Source: Trema orientale
Taxonomy: Eukaryota; Streptophyta; Magnoliopsida; Rosales; Cannabaceae
DNA length: 64,000 nt
Assembly (NCBI GenBank): GCA_002914845.1
Contig: JXTC01000021.1
Location: 1,170,563-1,234,562, forward strand
Reading direction: 5' to 3'
The number at the start of each line of letters is the position of its first letter. The first letter of the stretch is position 1. Positions 34,009 through 47,376 of this stretch are shown here, piece after piece. The notes beneath the pieces were generated by a model. That model ran no database searches. It saw only the letters and a program-made list of their open reading frames with translations, and was not told the origin of the DNA. The position numbers were made by a program, and so were the translations under genes.

Positions 34009-37000
34009 TCCTTCTCTCAAATTAATTTCGTCCCGAAATTCAAACGCAACGGTTAGTACAAGTAAAATGATAGGAAGAGTGAACTACTAGTTATAGAGTG
34101 TAGGAGGATCGAATCAAATATTAATCAAATAAAGAGTGTGAAACATATGCTTCGCACCTGGTGTTAGAATCTCGTCAACATGTTGATGCCATACAAAGCA
34201 TGAGCTAAATAGGTATACAAAGTTATATGAAACCATAAGATGACCGATCAGTAAATATTAGAACCACAACACAAAAGATTGAAAACAATGCCCTCGAGTC
34301 AGTAATTAATTTCAGAGGTAGTAAAGATAACCAAGACTAAATATCGAAAATACAAGACCCTTATAACCTGTGCACTGATTGTTAGGCACCAAACTAGAAT
34401 AACAGATCAAATATCGAATATATATGATACTGTCCCCCTGATCATACCAGATCAATACCACACTTGGATAATTCCATTTGTATATATCTAGAATTTAGTC
34501 CCAAACAATAACTGAGTTCGAAGATGCTAACAAGATTCCAAATAAAAATTAATATCCTTGCATTATATCACACAAGATAGACAAGTTCAAAGATTAGATA
34601 TCATAGTGAAAGTACAATGACATAAATCATTTACTGTTCTTCACAACAAGTGAGAAACAACTAAATAAATGAAACATTTCTAATTAAGAACAAGACTAAA
34701 ATCACTAAGAATAGAAATCTTCAACAAAGGAGTACATAGCACAATGAATAATATAAACATATAAAATGCAATTATTCACATAATAAATATAGTCCAAAGA
34801 CTTCTCAAGACTTTTATGCAAGATAATATTATAGGGTATTAACTCATACCAAAATAAAGTCTAGAGACTCTCCAAATCTCTTTGTCCAATATAAAACTAT
34901 ATAGTTGCGAGTCAAACACATCACCAACGAATCCAAAAAATTTTAAGGTCTTTGATTCAAAGAGTAGTCCTATAGAAATGACTTTATACCTAATAAACAA
35001 TTAACAATACCATAATGCCCCAAAAATAAGATTTCAACGGAATAAGCTGTCTCCATAGCAAAGCCAGTCTTCCATTCCACCCCGTTTCATTTTTAAGTCG
35101 AAAATAATTTGAAAATATTTTTGAAAATATAGATCACAAAAATCAGGGGCATACAAAAATACTACACTAGTTTACAATAAGGTCTCATCTTGGCCATAGG
35201 TAAACTAAACCTGAACTCCAAGTATTCATTTTGAATATATAATAGGAAGAGTTTAACAACTCTCTATACAGACTCATGAGTAAACTGATTTTAAATACCA
35301 TCAACTCATATAGATTTCCAACCCACATAAGATCATAATATGAGTGTCCAACAACTCTTTTAAAATCAAAACAAACAAAGTTCCTTGCTTATTATATACA
35401 ATTTGCCTATTAAACTATCAAGCATTTAAAACATGTCGATTTTCTTCATAACATAGTTAAACATAACTGAAGTTTTTCTTAAAATTCTAAAATTTTCCCA
35501 AAAGTTTTCAAATATTTCTCTCCAAGAAATTTAAAAAGCACATATTTTAACTGGCATATCATTTATACAAACACATTTCCATACTTCTTTATTTATGAAA
35601 AATTCTAGGTAATGCATACTTTAGTAAGGCTATCTTTGCATTTTATAAATTTAAAGTCACCACACTTATAATTTTATATTAAAAAAAGGGTTTTGAAAAA
35701 CATTTTTAAGATAGAGATTTTGTAAAGCGTTTCAGAAAAATATTAGAGTATGTCACTGTTAAACTTTTAGATAGATTTTTTTTTCTTTTAAAAAAAAATT
35801 AGCCTTACTTAAGTTGTAACTTTTATAATCCCAAAAATTTAAAAGTCCAAATTATATTTTTAAAGGGAATACTACACATTATTTTGCATAACTTAAATCC
35901 TATTAAATACCAAATCAAGCATACTAATTCATACTTGAATTTATTTGAAAATTTAATTTTCATGAAGTTTAAAAGTTCTAATAAAATTACCAGACATTAT
36001 TATGAACCTCTAAGTCCCTTCAGGACTTCAGTATTCAAGACCAAATTATCTCCGTTTGGAGCTTAAATGAAATACCATCCCAAGTTTCCAACACTAGGAG
36101 TTTCTAATACTTAGGATATCAAATCAAATCAACTATACAAGTGCTCAATTATCCAATTGAGACCAACGAGATAAAGTCAACCGAACTTAATTTAATCAAT
36201 GAAAAATCATTTATTATGCAACAAGGATTTAACAATCTAAAGATTACAAATATCATGTATGCACTAATAAAATAAGCCACACAACACGGCACATAAAACC
36301 AATATAACAAGTGTCTTTTTTTTTTTTTTAAAACAAAACTTCCAAACTAGGATTCAAAATCTAATATTATTTTTATTCACACAAGATTCCAAATTAGATT
36401 CCATTACCAAGTTTTACTTTACAAAATTCATGTATCAAAATATTATATATATACATCTCAACCACTTGCATAATTCTTTCAAAAATTTATACTTATACTC
36501 CATTAGTTCGCACCAAAAGTTTTCTAAAAAAATTAAACTTGTTTCTCAAGATGTCACATAAATGTTTCCATAAACATCTCCAAGTCAACTTGTAGATAGA
36601 CATGTGAAAGTACATTTTAGCTTCAAAGTCAAATACCAAGAATATTAATCACATCCAATCCAGAAAGATACATGGAACTTTAAGTTTATGATTTTTTTTA
36701 TCTAAATAATTCTTTGACTAGCATTACCAAATGTGGATTAGGATTAATTTAGCACCATAACTAAATTTTATATACACCAAGGTGCAAACTTTACAATAGT
36801 ACAATATTATAAATTCTAATTTCAAATAACCTTAAGTTTGTGAAACTATACATCCGTTGAAAAAGTAAATTACTTTTTACCTAACCAATATTCAAGTTTA
36901 AAATATCCATAGTTCTTTCGTAAATAAAGTAATGCATATTCTTCAGACATAACAACACAACCTATTTTGTTTCAAACCATGCAAATCAATTTAGAGATTT

Positions 37001-37942
37001 AGAAGTCACTTAAACCATATAAGAAAGTTCTATTAAATTACCAATAACGAAATAATTTCTTACCCAAGAATTACAAGGCAGATATATTTGAAAAAAAAAA
37101 CAAAAGATCAAATGAAAATCACATCTAAATGCACAATCTCATTGTTTAATCATTAATTTTTTTTTTCAAAGGTTTCACTTTGAAAAGATAAGTAAATTTA
37201 GTCATGCAACTATGAAGTGGGCGAAACAAATTATCACAAGTAAATAACTTACAAAGAAACACAATTATCGTCCAATAATTTAGATAAATTCAAACAACCT
37301 ATGGATCATGGATAAAATTAAATCAATTATTCTACCATTATACAATTAATGTCAAATTAAACTTGGTGTAATTATTTCATTACCACATTTAAGCCAACTC
37401 AATCTATTATGCCAATTTATTAATCAACGAGCCATGTATCATTCAAAAGTACAATTAGTTCTAACACTTTGATATAAACATCAACCATCAATTATTCGAA
37501 CCGAGTTATTAAAAGCATACAAAGATTAAGAAAGTTAAATTGCATCCCAAAAATTTACGAAACATCAGAACAAACCAAGGTATTTAAAATACCTAGAACG
37601 AGATAACTATCGTAGAATTTATAGGGTTCACATATAGCTTATTACCCGAATGGACATAGGAGTAGAGATATGAATGTCCATTTGAATCAGAAATATTCGT
37701 TAAGAGTAGAATTCACTAGTCTTGTGTCAATCCTAATACTTCTGAGACTAGAGTTTCTGTTATAACCATCTCAACGATACTAGATATTCACTCTAGGGAG
37801 ATGTACGAATGATTCATGATGAATCAGAGCAAAGTCAACATTTTTAGCCATTTCCTAAGTGATGTATGAGGTATTTGTCAAACACTTTTCAAATTCTTTT
37901 TAACAATAAAATATCACAGGCAAGATCTCAGACGGATCTAAA
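34009..37942. other. Internal region of the gypsy derivative, no coding sequence seen
   Basis: 3.9 kb, AT-rich, with no gag, protease, polymerase or integrase motif recognised on either strand. The small frame 35884-36066 is judged to be chance. Confidence 0.6.
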
Positions 37943-37963
37943 GCCTGCAGCTCTAATATCATT
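37943..37963 (-). promoter_or_regulatory. Degenerate primer-binding site
   Basis: On the minus strand atgatattagagctgcagg follows the LTR terminus after a few bases. It resembles the iMet-type site tggtatcagagc with two or three changes. Confidence 0.6.
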
Positions 37964-37965
37964 TC

Positions 37966-39884
37966 TGTCGTGACCAGAAATCCAAAGCCATGACTTTTAA
38001 TAATTTTAAGTGAAAGAATGATTAAAAATTAGTTTGACAAAATTCAGGGGAAATTAAGTATTAAATAATTTCATTTTGGTCTTCAAATCATTATAAATTT
38101 CACAATTATTAAAACTCTTAGTAGTTTTAATTACTTAAGAAAAATACCCTTTAAAGTCTAAGAAAGCTTATGACTAATTCATTTGGAAACTCATAAATAA
38201 TTCATGTAGAAGTAGGGGGTGAGCATTCACATGCTCAGTAGAAATTCAGTTATCTTTTTGAATAGATGCAATTTTACCAAACATGCATGGTTAATACCTT
38301 TTTCCAAAATCTATTTATAAACTAAGTTTATAAAATAATTTATATCTAGAATAATCACATATTCAAAACTAAAACCAGAAACATATGATTGTACATATCA
38401 TAAATTAACCAATGTATATGAGTGAGCTCTCATCTTCCCATCACGACCCTGTAATAGCACTGTAGCAGATGTACCTAGCATCCTGACGTTATCCGGAGGT
38501 GTATCAGTTAAAAACCTACACAGAGGCCTAGGTCTCTTACCTAGCACTACAGCAACTCACCAGTGATCTAAAATACCGCGATGCAATGATAGAACTCAAG
38601 TGTGTGATCCTATGGTATGTACAATATGTAATAGTTCAGAACAACCATGTATCCAAGAATAAAATCATACTTTAAAATCTCACTTGGCATTATCCTGGGA
38701 TTTACTGTAACATGGGTAGCACACCGCTGTTTTATTTCATAATCATAATGTAAAAATAAGTGTAAAAATTCACACAGTCTAATTTCAGTATAATCCAACA
38801 ATTTTCAATAATTTCTTAAATTAATATAAAGTCACGATTTTTCATAAATAAATTTTAATGCAATTATAAATCAAAATAGATATAAAATTAGGTGAGCAAA
38901 CTCCTACTACAAAATAGTAGCTATACCAAGCTAACGATAGTCGAAAAAACTCTCGTTGGTTTTGTATCAAATTTTGTCTCCTAACCTTACTAAGTCCAAA
39001 TTCGAAATCGGAGTTCGGTTTCGAGATTCCAAGCATTAAATAAGCTTAAAAATTCGAAAGTTACAAAAATACTAATTTTTGAAAATATTTATAAAAATGT
39101 AAACTTTTTCGATTCGAAATTTAACGTGCTTCCGGATATCATTTCAATGTCATAAAATCACGAACGCGCTTCTAACACATCGTATGAATTTCACGGCCTA
39201 GATAATTATTTTACAAAATAATTATAAAAATACAACAATTTAATTATATATAATAAAATGGTCAAATTGGGATTTTACTTATCGACGGCAAGTTATCGTC
39301 AATAACTAGCTGGGGTTGATCGGCGACCTCACGACAAGATTACATGTGCTGGCAGTGTTCAGAGGAGACGTCAGATGGTGAAGCGGCAGACAAAAAACTG
39401 ATCGGTAACTGTGATCTTCGAGGCAACCGATCTCCGGCGTCGGGCCTCATATCACAGTAAGGGGTGGCGCCATCACTTTATCGTCGACTTATGCTTCATG
39501 CGGGTTGGCGCGTCTAGCCGGTATGGCGGCAGTTCAGCCGCTCGTGAACGGTGGCCGACGAGAGAGTGTCTTGGGATTTGGCCGAGAATGTGAAAAATTC
39601 AGAGGATTTAAGGGCAAATTTTAAAACTGTAGCGCACGTGTCGAAACACGGTTGATTGGGCACTGTTCATTATATTTTTATTTTAACCTAGTTTTCTTAA
39701 AATTTCTTTCATATCTACCCCTCACTAATTTCATTTTAACCCTTATTTTAAAATTTCTTTTCACAAAAACCCGAATGTACCTAGACTTTATATTGTCCAA
39801 ATTCATTCAATAGTTTGATTTTTTATTAATAAATATTTTGATCAAAAGACCAAAATACCCCTCATTTAAAAGCGAGATTTTATA
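37966..39884 (-). repeat. 5' LTR of the minus-strand gypsy derivative
   Basis: 1919 bp beginning (plus strand) tgtcgtgaccagaaatcc. It aligns with 31534-34008 throughout except for two deletions, near 38206 and 38949. Confidence 0.8.
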
Positions 39885-40395
39885 TCCCAATTAATTAGTC
39901 CAATAAAAGTTATAACTGCTCTTTGTCCAAAATCATAATATAGGCAAAATAATTCAACAATTGACTATGTTCTTAATAAGATTTTGATCAATATATCTGA
40001 CTTCATAGATAGAGATTTAAGTCGATAAATTTGAGTTCTTGTAAAAACTCTCTCCCACACTCAAATTTACTCTTCTAAAAGATATGGTAAAACAGTTTCC
40101 ACAGAAATCAATATTCGTCGGAACTTATTATTCCAAATCCAAAACTAAACCCATATAGAAAGTGGGACAAATTGTTCACAAAAATTGAAATCTATATTCA
40201 CACAAAAGAAAGAATTATTAAACAAATAAATACAAAATATTGAAAAGAAAATCTTAACAAAGAGAAAGTCTCATCTCTAGGATCTCCCCATGGCAGAGTG
40301 GTATTCACTGGAGATTAGAGTTATAAAGAAGAATGGAAGCTTTCAGATAAAGAAGATAGCGACTAGAATTTATTTAGTTTTCATTATTTATTTAA
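39885..40395. other. Non-coding spacer
   Basis: No gene, repeat pair or element end recognised. Confidence 0.4.
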
Positions 40396-40403
40396 GATTA
40401 ATC

Positions 40404-41094
40404 TAAAGGTGTCGAAATGGGCCGGGCCAAATAGGCTAGCCCTAGCCCGTATTAGAAGAGGCTGGGCTCGGCCAGGCCCTAGGGATAGGGCCGGATTGGG
40501 CTTATATATCTAGGCCCGTGGACCGGCCCAACCCGACCCGCCAGTCTACCATTCATGGGCCGCCCGACCTGACTTGCCAAAAATAATTTTTATTTAAATT
40601 TTTTTATGTTTTTAAATAAATTTAAATACAAAATTTTTTCTAATACTTATAAATATACATTCTCTCACTCTTTTCATCACACTTTTAAATTTCAATTTAA
40701 TTCTAAATAGTTTTCTTAAAATTTTTTTTGTTTTAAACTTTTTTTTCAACTATTTAACTTACATACTTTTAGCTAATTTAATTATTTTTAAATTCTTATT
40801 AATAGGAAAAGAATATAACATATTATTTATTTTTTCATAAATTTTAATTTTTAATTTCTAATATTTTTAACTAATTATACAACTAATAATATTACTTTTT
40901 AGATTTTTATATTTTTTTAAAATTGGGCCAAGAACGGGACGGCCCGTTTTGGGCCCGGCCTACCTAAGAGCCCAATGGGCCTTCTGGCCGGGTTGGGCTC
41001 CACTTTAAAAATTTTGGCCGGGCCGGCCCAGCCGGACCCGTTTGTCCTCCCAAGCCCGTTTTGAGCATCCGGCCCGCCCATTTTGACACCTCTA
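40404..41094. mobile_element. hAT MITE with perfect 8-bp target duplication
   Basis: 691 bp, flanked by gattaatc on both sides (40396-40403 and 41095-41102). Ends: taaaggtgtcgaaatgggc and gcccattttgacacctcta, with GC-rich subterminal repeats (gggccgggcc, ggcccgacc). The middle is AT-rich and non-coding. The same terminal type as the large hAT at 15658 suggests a related transposase could have moved it. Confidence 0.92.
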
Positions 41095-41276
41095 GATTAA
41101 TCTTAGAGAAATTTCATATTATCCAATTTAGTCTTCTAATTCTCTTGACTTCACTATATTGATCACTTTATGGGATGTCCTTCCCAATCTTACTTTTTTG
41201 AGACTTTTTCTCAAAATCTATCAAATGTCTGAAAGTAGAAGAGTTTCAAAACTATTTTAACTAGTTTCATGTTTTC

Positions 41277-41277
<1 letters not shown>

Positions 41278-41317
<40 letters not shown>
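41278..41317. repeat. (TTA)n microsatellite
   Basis: About 13 uninterrupted TTA units. Confidence 0.95.
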
Positions 41318-41469
41318 TTCTTTTATATTTGAAATTTTTATTATATATTTTTTTATTTTCTATGGTTCTTCATCGATTAAATCTTTGTTGTTTTTCTAAT
41401 CGAATAATTTTAATGTTTTAGATGCTTTTTTCTTGATTGTTCAATTACATATATAGTAATAATAAGTAT

Positions 41470-41697
41470 GTCTAATAAAAATTATGAATGCAATGTGTGA
41501 CAACCCGTACCAGACAAAAAAAATTGAAAAAAAAGAATTATTTATATTTTATAAATAATATAAAGATAAAAGAAAAGATAAAAGAACCTTTGATTAATAG
41601 ATATTATTTGGGGACACATTGGTAATTCTATTAGAGTTCCTTTAAAAAATCCTAAGACTAATAATTTGCTCAGTTTATACGTACACTCTATAGAGAG

Positions 41698-41748
<51 letters not shown>

Positions 41749-43732
41749 CTATGCATGTGTAAGAAGAAGAAGAAGATGAAGAGACTATTATCATGAGTTA
41801 TTGGGAATCACTCCTAAGGTAATAAATTCTTAACTAATTGAGTTTTATGTTTTAGTTTGATTTTGGGAATGAGATTGAATATTTAGGGTTAGGGTTTTGA
41901 ATTGATCATAAATTATTTATAAAATATAGAGATGAATCTGATAGAAAAAGAAGCCTATTGATATTAGAATTCAAACAAGACAAATTTTGAGTGATTTGGT
42001 TGGGTAAATAGAAAGTTATGAATTTTAGAATTTTGGGCTAAAATGTAAAAATATAGCAGAGGTTCCGACTAGTTTTTCAGGAATTTTCACTGGTCTAATT
42101 AAGTCATATTTAGTATGATTGAAAAACTTATTGAATTAACTTTTCAACGGTATATAACTTGTCAAAAACGGACTTATAACTAGAGAGTTATAACCATTTG
42201 AAATTAGTACTACGAATCTGGAAAAAATCTGAAATTTTTGGTACTTTTAGTAAAACGTGGTAGCGGCTTTTCGGACTTTAGAGGGCTCACCAATGGAGCC
42301 CATAACCGTATTCTTGGCACTATTAGGACCTTTATTACTTGTAGAATTTGTCTCCTAAGTTTGGTGATTTTTAGAGATAGGTCAAAATTATTGTGAATCG
42401 TGGAAAATTAAGATTACTCGGGAAAAGTAGAGTTGACCATACAAGGTTCATGGGCAGCAACTAGTCATTATTCTTAGTGTAAATAGAGTATGATTTCAAT
42501 AATTTAATACTTATATGTAGTTTACATGATATTAGGTACTTGAACAATTATATTGATCATTTTCGTTAAATAGGCAAAGCGAATGAGTTAAGTAATCTTT
42601 GGTTTTCTCTTGTAACTTTTTGTACAAAAACTATATATCTTATTGTTTCTAATAAACTCGTGTTTATAAAGTATTTTATTAAAAAAAGTATGATTTCAAG
42701 TGAAAATGTACATTTTGCAAATGAGTTCTTTTATTGAAAAAAATTGTTTTACTGAAACAATTGTTTTGTTTAAAAAATATTTTGATTCTATCTGATAATT
42801 GTTTTGCACAAAACTATGGATCAAGTAAATGACATTGTTATTGAATATTATTACATGAAAACTATTTAGAAATGATTATAATGATATGATGAGAAAAGTG
42901 AAATTATTTTTGAACTATTATTCTATATGAATGTGTTTTGAAACTCTCTTCAGTGACTATGCAATATGGACCCATTCCGCAGGGATTATATATAAACAGT
43001 ATGTATTGAATATGGACCTAGCTACAGGGGTTAAATGTAGTAAATGTGGACCTAGTCACAAGAGTTAAGTGTGGCTATAGTCGCCAAAAACTGTTGAGAA
43101 GTAATTTGAAAGTGGTACTGATTATTGAATAAGAATAAAACGACGGATTTTGAAAATCTACTTCATGTTTTTGTTAAGTGACTTTACAAACAATCTTATT
43201 TGATTATCTTGAAAATTATTATATTTTGAAATTGATTTTGTTTTGAAATATATTATTTAACTTTTTCAAAGGATATATACTTGATCTAACTAGTTAAGGT
43301 TACTGGTTACTTACTGGGCTTTTAGCTCACCCTTTTATTTTTTCTTCCTAGGTATCAAAGATTGTTAGTTAATTAAAAGGTTCACTAAGGGAAAACTTAT
43401 CTAGGTAATTGGGGTGTATTTGAGTTCATGAATGAAAGATGGAAAGTCGTTCATTTTTATTAGGAAAAAATAAAAACTGAAAAAGTCAATTAGCACAAAT
43501 TTGTTATATTACAGTATGTATTTTGCATAGTTAATTTTTAATACTTAGAGACTTAATAGAATTATTGGATTGTATATGATTTAGTAGTATTTATTGGACT
43601 TTAATTATCTTCATTTTTTGTGAATTGTAGATAGATGCCTTGCGTATTTATAAGGCTTTGCCTTATAGGTTTGCGGCGCATGTCCTCGAGTGTGGGGCGT
43701 GACACAACGTCTAATAGAAATTATGAATGCAA
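41470..43732. repeat. 24-bp direct repeats flanking the solo LTR
   Basis: gtctaataaaaattatgaat... at 41470-41493 and gtctaatagaaattatgaat... at 43709-43732 agree at 23 of 24 bases and bracket the LTR on both sides. The span given covers both copies and the element between them. Confidence 0.85.
41494..43706 (+). mobile_element. Probable solo LTR, gypsy Tekay/Del-like
   Basis: About 2.2 kb beginning tgtgacaacccgtacc and ending ggggcgtgacaca. Typical Tekay-type LTR sequence lies inside, including cttactgggcttttagctcaccc before a T-rich leader at about 43310. No internal region or second LTR is present. An (AG)n microsatellite lies at about 41700-41746. The flanks are long direct repeats rather than the usual 5 bp (see separate entry). 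Confidence 0.65.
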
Positions 43733-44596
43733 CCATTAGAAACTTAAGAAAAGAAAAAGAAAAAGGAGTAGAAAAACTAATTGAATCTCAAACAAAGAAC
43801 TCTTGACGAGATTTCCAAGTAATAAAAGGGATGAAAACACAAGTAAAATTTTTTTTGTTGATTGTGCAACTAATTTTAAATGAATCATGAAATGATGATC
43901 ATACATTAAAGACTTTTAACATGTTAATGATGAAACATATAATGCTATATTCTCTCCCCAGAAAAACAGTAACAAGAAATTAGAAAATGTAGAATAATAT
44001 GAAATAATTGAAGGAACTAAAATCATTCTAATAAAATTTAGAAAATATTCGTGTTAATATTTGTGACCAGGATGAAGAAAATTGTTAATGCTAAATTAAG
44101 AGACTCATTAATTAGTAGAAAAAAGTTCTAATTAATTTGAGACAGTAAAATAAATTTTCCAAAAAATAAATATAAAGATTTAATTAAAAATTTTGTAACT
44201 TGAAAATTAAGAAAATAAATTTTGAAATGGAAATATTTTAACTTTTAGAGGCCTCACTACTCATATTGTCTTCAGACAGCTCAGTCAAGTTACCCCTTTG
44301 GGTTCGCTAAAAAGCAGCTGATTAATTCTCTCTTTTTAAGGTGATCAGACTGCTAATGGTAATGGACTACAACCGCATCCTCTAATCAGATAATTAATTC
44401 TCCCTATACTATTCAATTCAATACAAAATGGGATCAGAGTTTCCTCGTGGTCGATGAAAAGTCCAATTATATGTAACGTGGACTGTCTGGTCTCCATTGT
44501 GTGGAGCATATATTACAAAAGACTAGTGTGTCATGCAGTTCAGGATGCGAGTCTTAATTCTAAGCCCAGTAGAGACCCAAGTATAACACAAGGCCG

Positions 44597-44599
<3 letters not shown>
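43733..44599. other. Upstream region of the MATE gene
   Basis: AT-rich non-coding DNA to about 44230, then more mixed sequence to the gene leader. No TATA box or element could be assigned with confidence. Confidence 0.35.
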
Positions 44600-44631
<32 letters not shown>

Positions 44632-44637
44632 CCTCTA
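44600..44637 (+). promoter_or_regulatory. (CT)n tract in the probable 5' leader
   Basis: A CT microsatellite directly upstream of the MATE start codon at 44668. Such pyrimidine tracts are common in plant 5' leaders. Confidence 0.7.
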
Positions 44638-44667
44638 AAGTCTCTTTCATTAGCCATTCCGCCATTA

Positions 44668-45380
44668 ATGGAGGAGAACAAGCAGCCACTCCTCTCCTCC
44701 TCCGTAGCAACAGAACAAGAAGACCAAAACAATCGCTTAGAGACCCTCCTCACACCCTCAAACCTCTCCTTCACCCCCGACGCCGACGACATCCAGCCAA
44801 TCGAGAGCGTCAGAGACTTCTACACAGAGTTCTGTGCCGAATCCAAGAGGCTCTGGTTCTTGGCCGGCCCCGCCATCTTCACCTCCTTATGTCAATACTC
44901 CCTCGGCGCCGTCACCCAGGTCTTCGCTGGCCACGTCAGCACTCTCGCCCTCGCCGCCGTCTCCGTCGAGAACTCCGTCATCGCCGGCTTCTNACTCAAC
45001 TGGCCCTTGGCCTTGGCCTTGTTCGCTCCGCGTCTTCGCCCCGGAGCCATGGCGTCGACGCCCCAAACCGTAGAAACAATACCCTAAATTTAACGAAACT
45101 CGTATAGCCTCAATCGAATCGAATGACCACCACCACCCAAAAACCCTAGAGAAATCCCCGAATCCCAGAGACTTGCGTAAACAGGAATCTTAAACCGGCG
45201 GTGGAAGGCCGGCGGAGGTTCCGGCACCGACGATACTAGGTCATCCGAGGAGGACGAGGAGAGAGAACAGACAAAGGCTCAGCATTCACAAATCACAATT
45301 GCAGAATCGAGATACACAGTGCGTGTATATGAAAGAGAAGGTAGAGAGAGAAAGAGGAGAGAGAGAGAGAGAAAGAGGCG

Positions 45381-45415
<35 letters not shown>

Positions 45416-47306
45416 TTTTGTTGAGAGGGGGCGCTCGCTGGGGCTGGAGGCTGGGGGTTTTGGCTTGAGCAAGTATGGGGAAGGGACATATCGGGAATTT
45501 TGGGATTTTATGTTATTTGGTCTTTTTCTTGTTTTTTTTTTTTTTTTTTAAGACGTTTTGTTTATTTATTTACCTAAACTTGGTAGTCACCAGTCAAGGC
45601 TAAATCTGCTACCACCCACCATTTTTTTGTATTTTTAATCCGATACAGCTTGGAATGGGAAGCGCCCTTGAGACGCTATGCGGGCAAGCATTTGGGGCTG
45701 GTCAATATGACATGTTGGGGATCTATATGCAAAGATCTTGGGTGATCCTCAACTCAACAGCGGTACTCCTCTGTTTTCTCTACATATTCGCTCAGCAGCT
45801 CTTGAAGCTGATTGGCCAGACGACGGAGATATCGGAGGCCGCCGGGGTGTTCTCCATTTGGATGATTCCTCAGCTGTTCGCCTACGCCATGAACTTTCCC
45901 ATAGCCAAGTTCTTACAGGCGCAGAGCAAGATGATGGTCATGGCGGTCATATCGGCGGTGGCTCTGCTTCTGCACACCCTCTTTAGCTGGCTGCTGATAC
46001 TGAAGCTCGGGTGGGGCATGGTCGGCGCCGCCGTTGTGCTGAACTTGTCTTGGTGGCTCATAGTGGTGGCTCAGCTGGTTTATATTTTTAGTGGGACTTG
46101 TGGTCGAGCTTGGTCTGGGTTTTCTTGGAAGGCTTTTCAGAATCTCTGGAGCTTTGTTAGGTTATCTCTTGCTTCAGCCGTCATGCTCTGGTGAGACTTA
46201 TCTTTTATTTATTTATTTATCTTTAATGAATAATATTAGAGAATAGAAATTCGAAATTTAGATCTTGACATTAACTTATTAGAGAGGAGATTTTGGTTCT
46301 AGTAATGACACAGTTTTCTGAACATCTTTATTCTTACCTTTATCTTTATTTTGTCTTCAACCTACCTGCCCTGTTTTTCTGAATATGATCATTTAAAGTA
46401 AATTATGATATTACTTTCCAAAAAAAAAAATTATTTGTAACCATATGAGGAGAGTAGTTGAATTGGTTAAATAATCGTCTTTATATAGAGGTGGCTGAAA
46501 AGGAAAAAAGATTCATGTAAGCTAGGTTAATTTTCATTGGAGCACGATTGATAAGATATATTAAGTATTAATTAACCAACGTTCCAGCAAAGAAAACAAA
46601 ATGCATTAACCAACGAGGAACACGTTGGACGTACATTATTTATTTATTTTTTTGAAAGAATTTGACTCACGTTATTGGTAATAATATTTTTTCACTGATC
46701 TGCTTTTGTAAAGTGCACCTTTGCTTTTCCTTTTTTTTTTTTTGTCGCTTTAATAAATTTCATCTTCCCTTATTCTAAGAAGCAAAAGTTATTAACATTA
46801 TATCTACGTTTCGACCAAAAAAAGAAAAGTTATTAACATTATAAAGTATAAAACTATCATCCTCACCGTCTTTGGTTTGATGTGACTTGTCTTTTCATAA
46901 TCATCTGGAAATGACTCATCGAAGAAAGCAAACAAGAAACAAAGAAAACAACTTAGAAAAATAACAATTATAACACATTCCACAATTTTCATTCAAATAC
47001 ATACATTCAAATAGGTGAAAGAAACGGGCAAATATCACTTGCATAAACAGACATATATAGCCAAAAGTAGAGAGAGAAAATCAACACTCTTTAATGGGAC
47101 AAAGCTCCTTGGATTTCATCTTCACCGTTGGCAATGTGAGACAAAATAAACCTACACACTAGTGAACAAAGCATATTGTATATACATATTTATATGTAGT
47201 CAGTGGAAGATCAATTTCAAATTATGCACGCCTGATCCTATCTTATATGTTTTGTAGTAGCAGACAGAATAAAATACAACATTCAATGGACTGACTGTCA
47301 AGTCTG

Positions 47307-47376
<70 letters not shown>

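Larger units (their letters stand above)
31534..39884 (-). mobile_element. Non-coding LTR retrotransposon derivative (gypsy Tekay/Del-like), minus strand
   Basis: Two long direct repeats (31534-34008 and 37966-39884) flank 3.9 kb without any recognisable coding sequence. Read on the minus strand, the LTR ends ...ggtcacgaca. This is followed by a degenerate primer-binding site (atgatattagagctgcagg at about 37943-37962). The internal 3' end reads cgggacgaaatta then gagagaagga just before the other LTR. That gggacgaaatt phrase is typical of Tekay/Del chromovirus ends. The element would depend on proteins from a related element. Exact outer boundaries are uncertain by a few bases. Confidence 0.75.

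Noticed and set aside
44454..45107. 217-codon open frame overlapping the MATE start
   Set aside because: Out of frame with the MATE coding sequence; it reads through the CT repeat and the N and is an artefact of GC-rich coding sequence.
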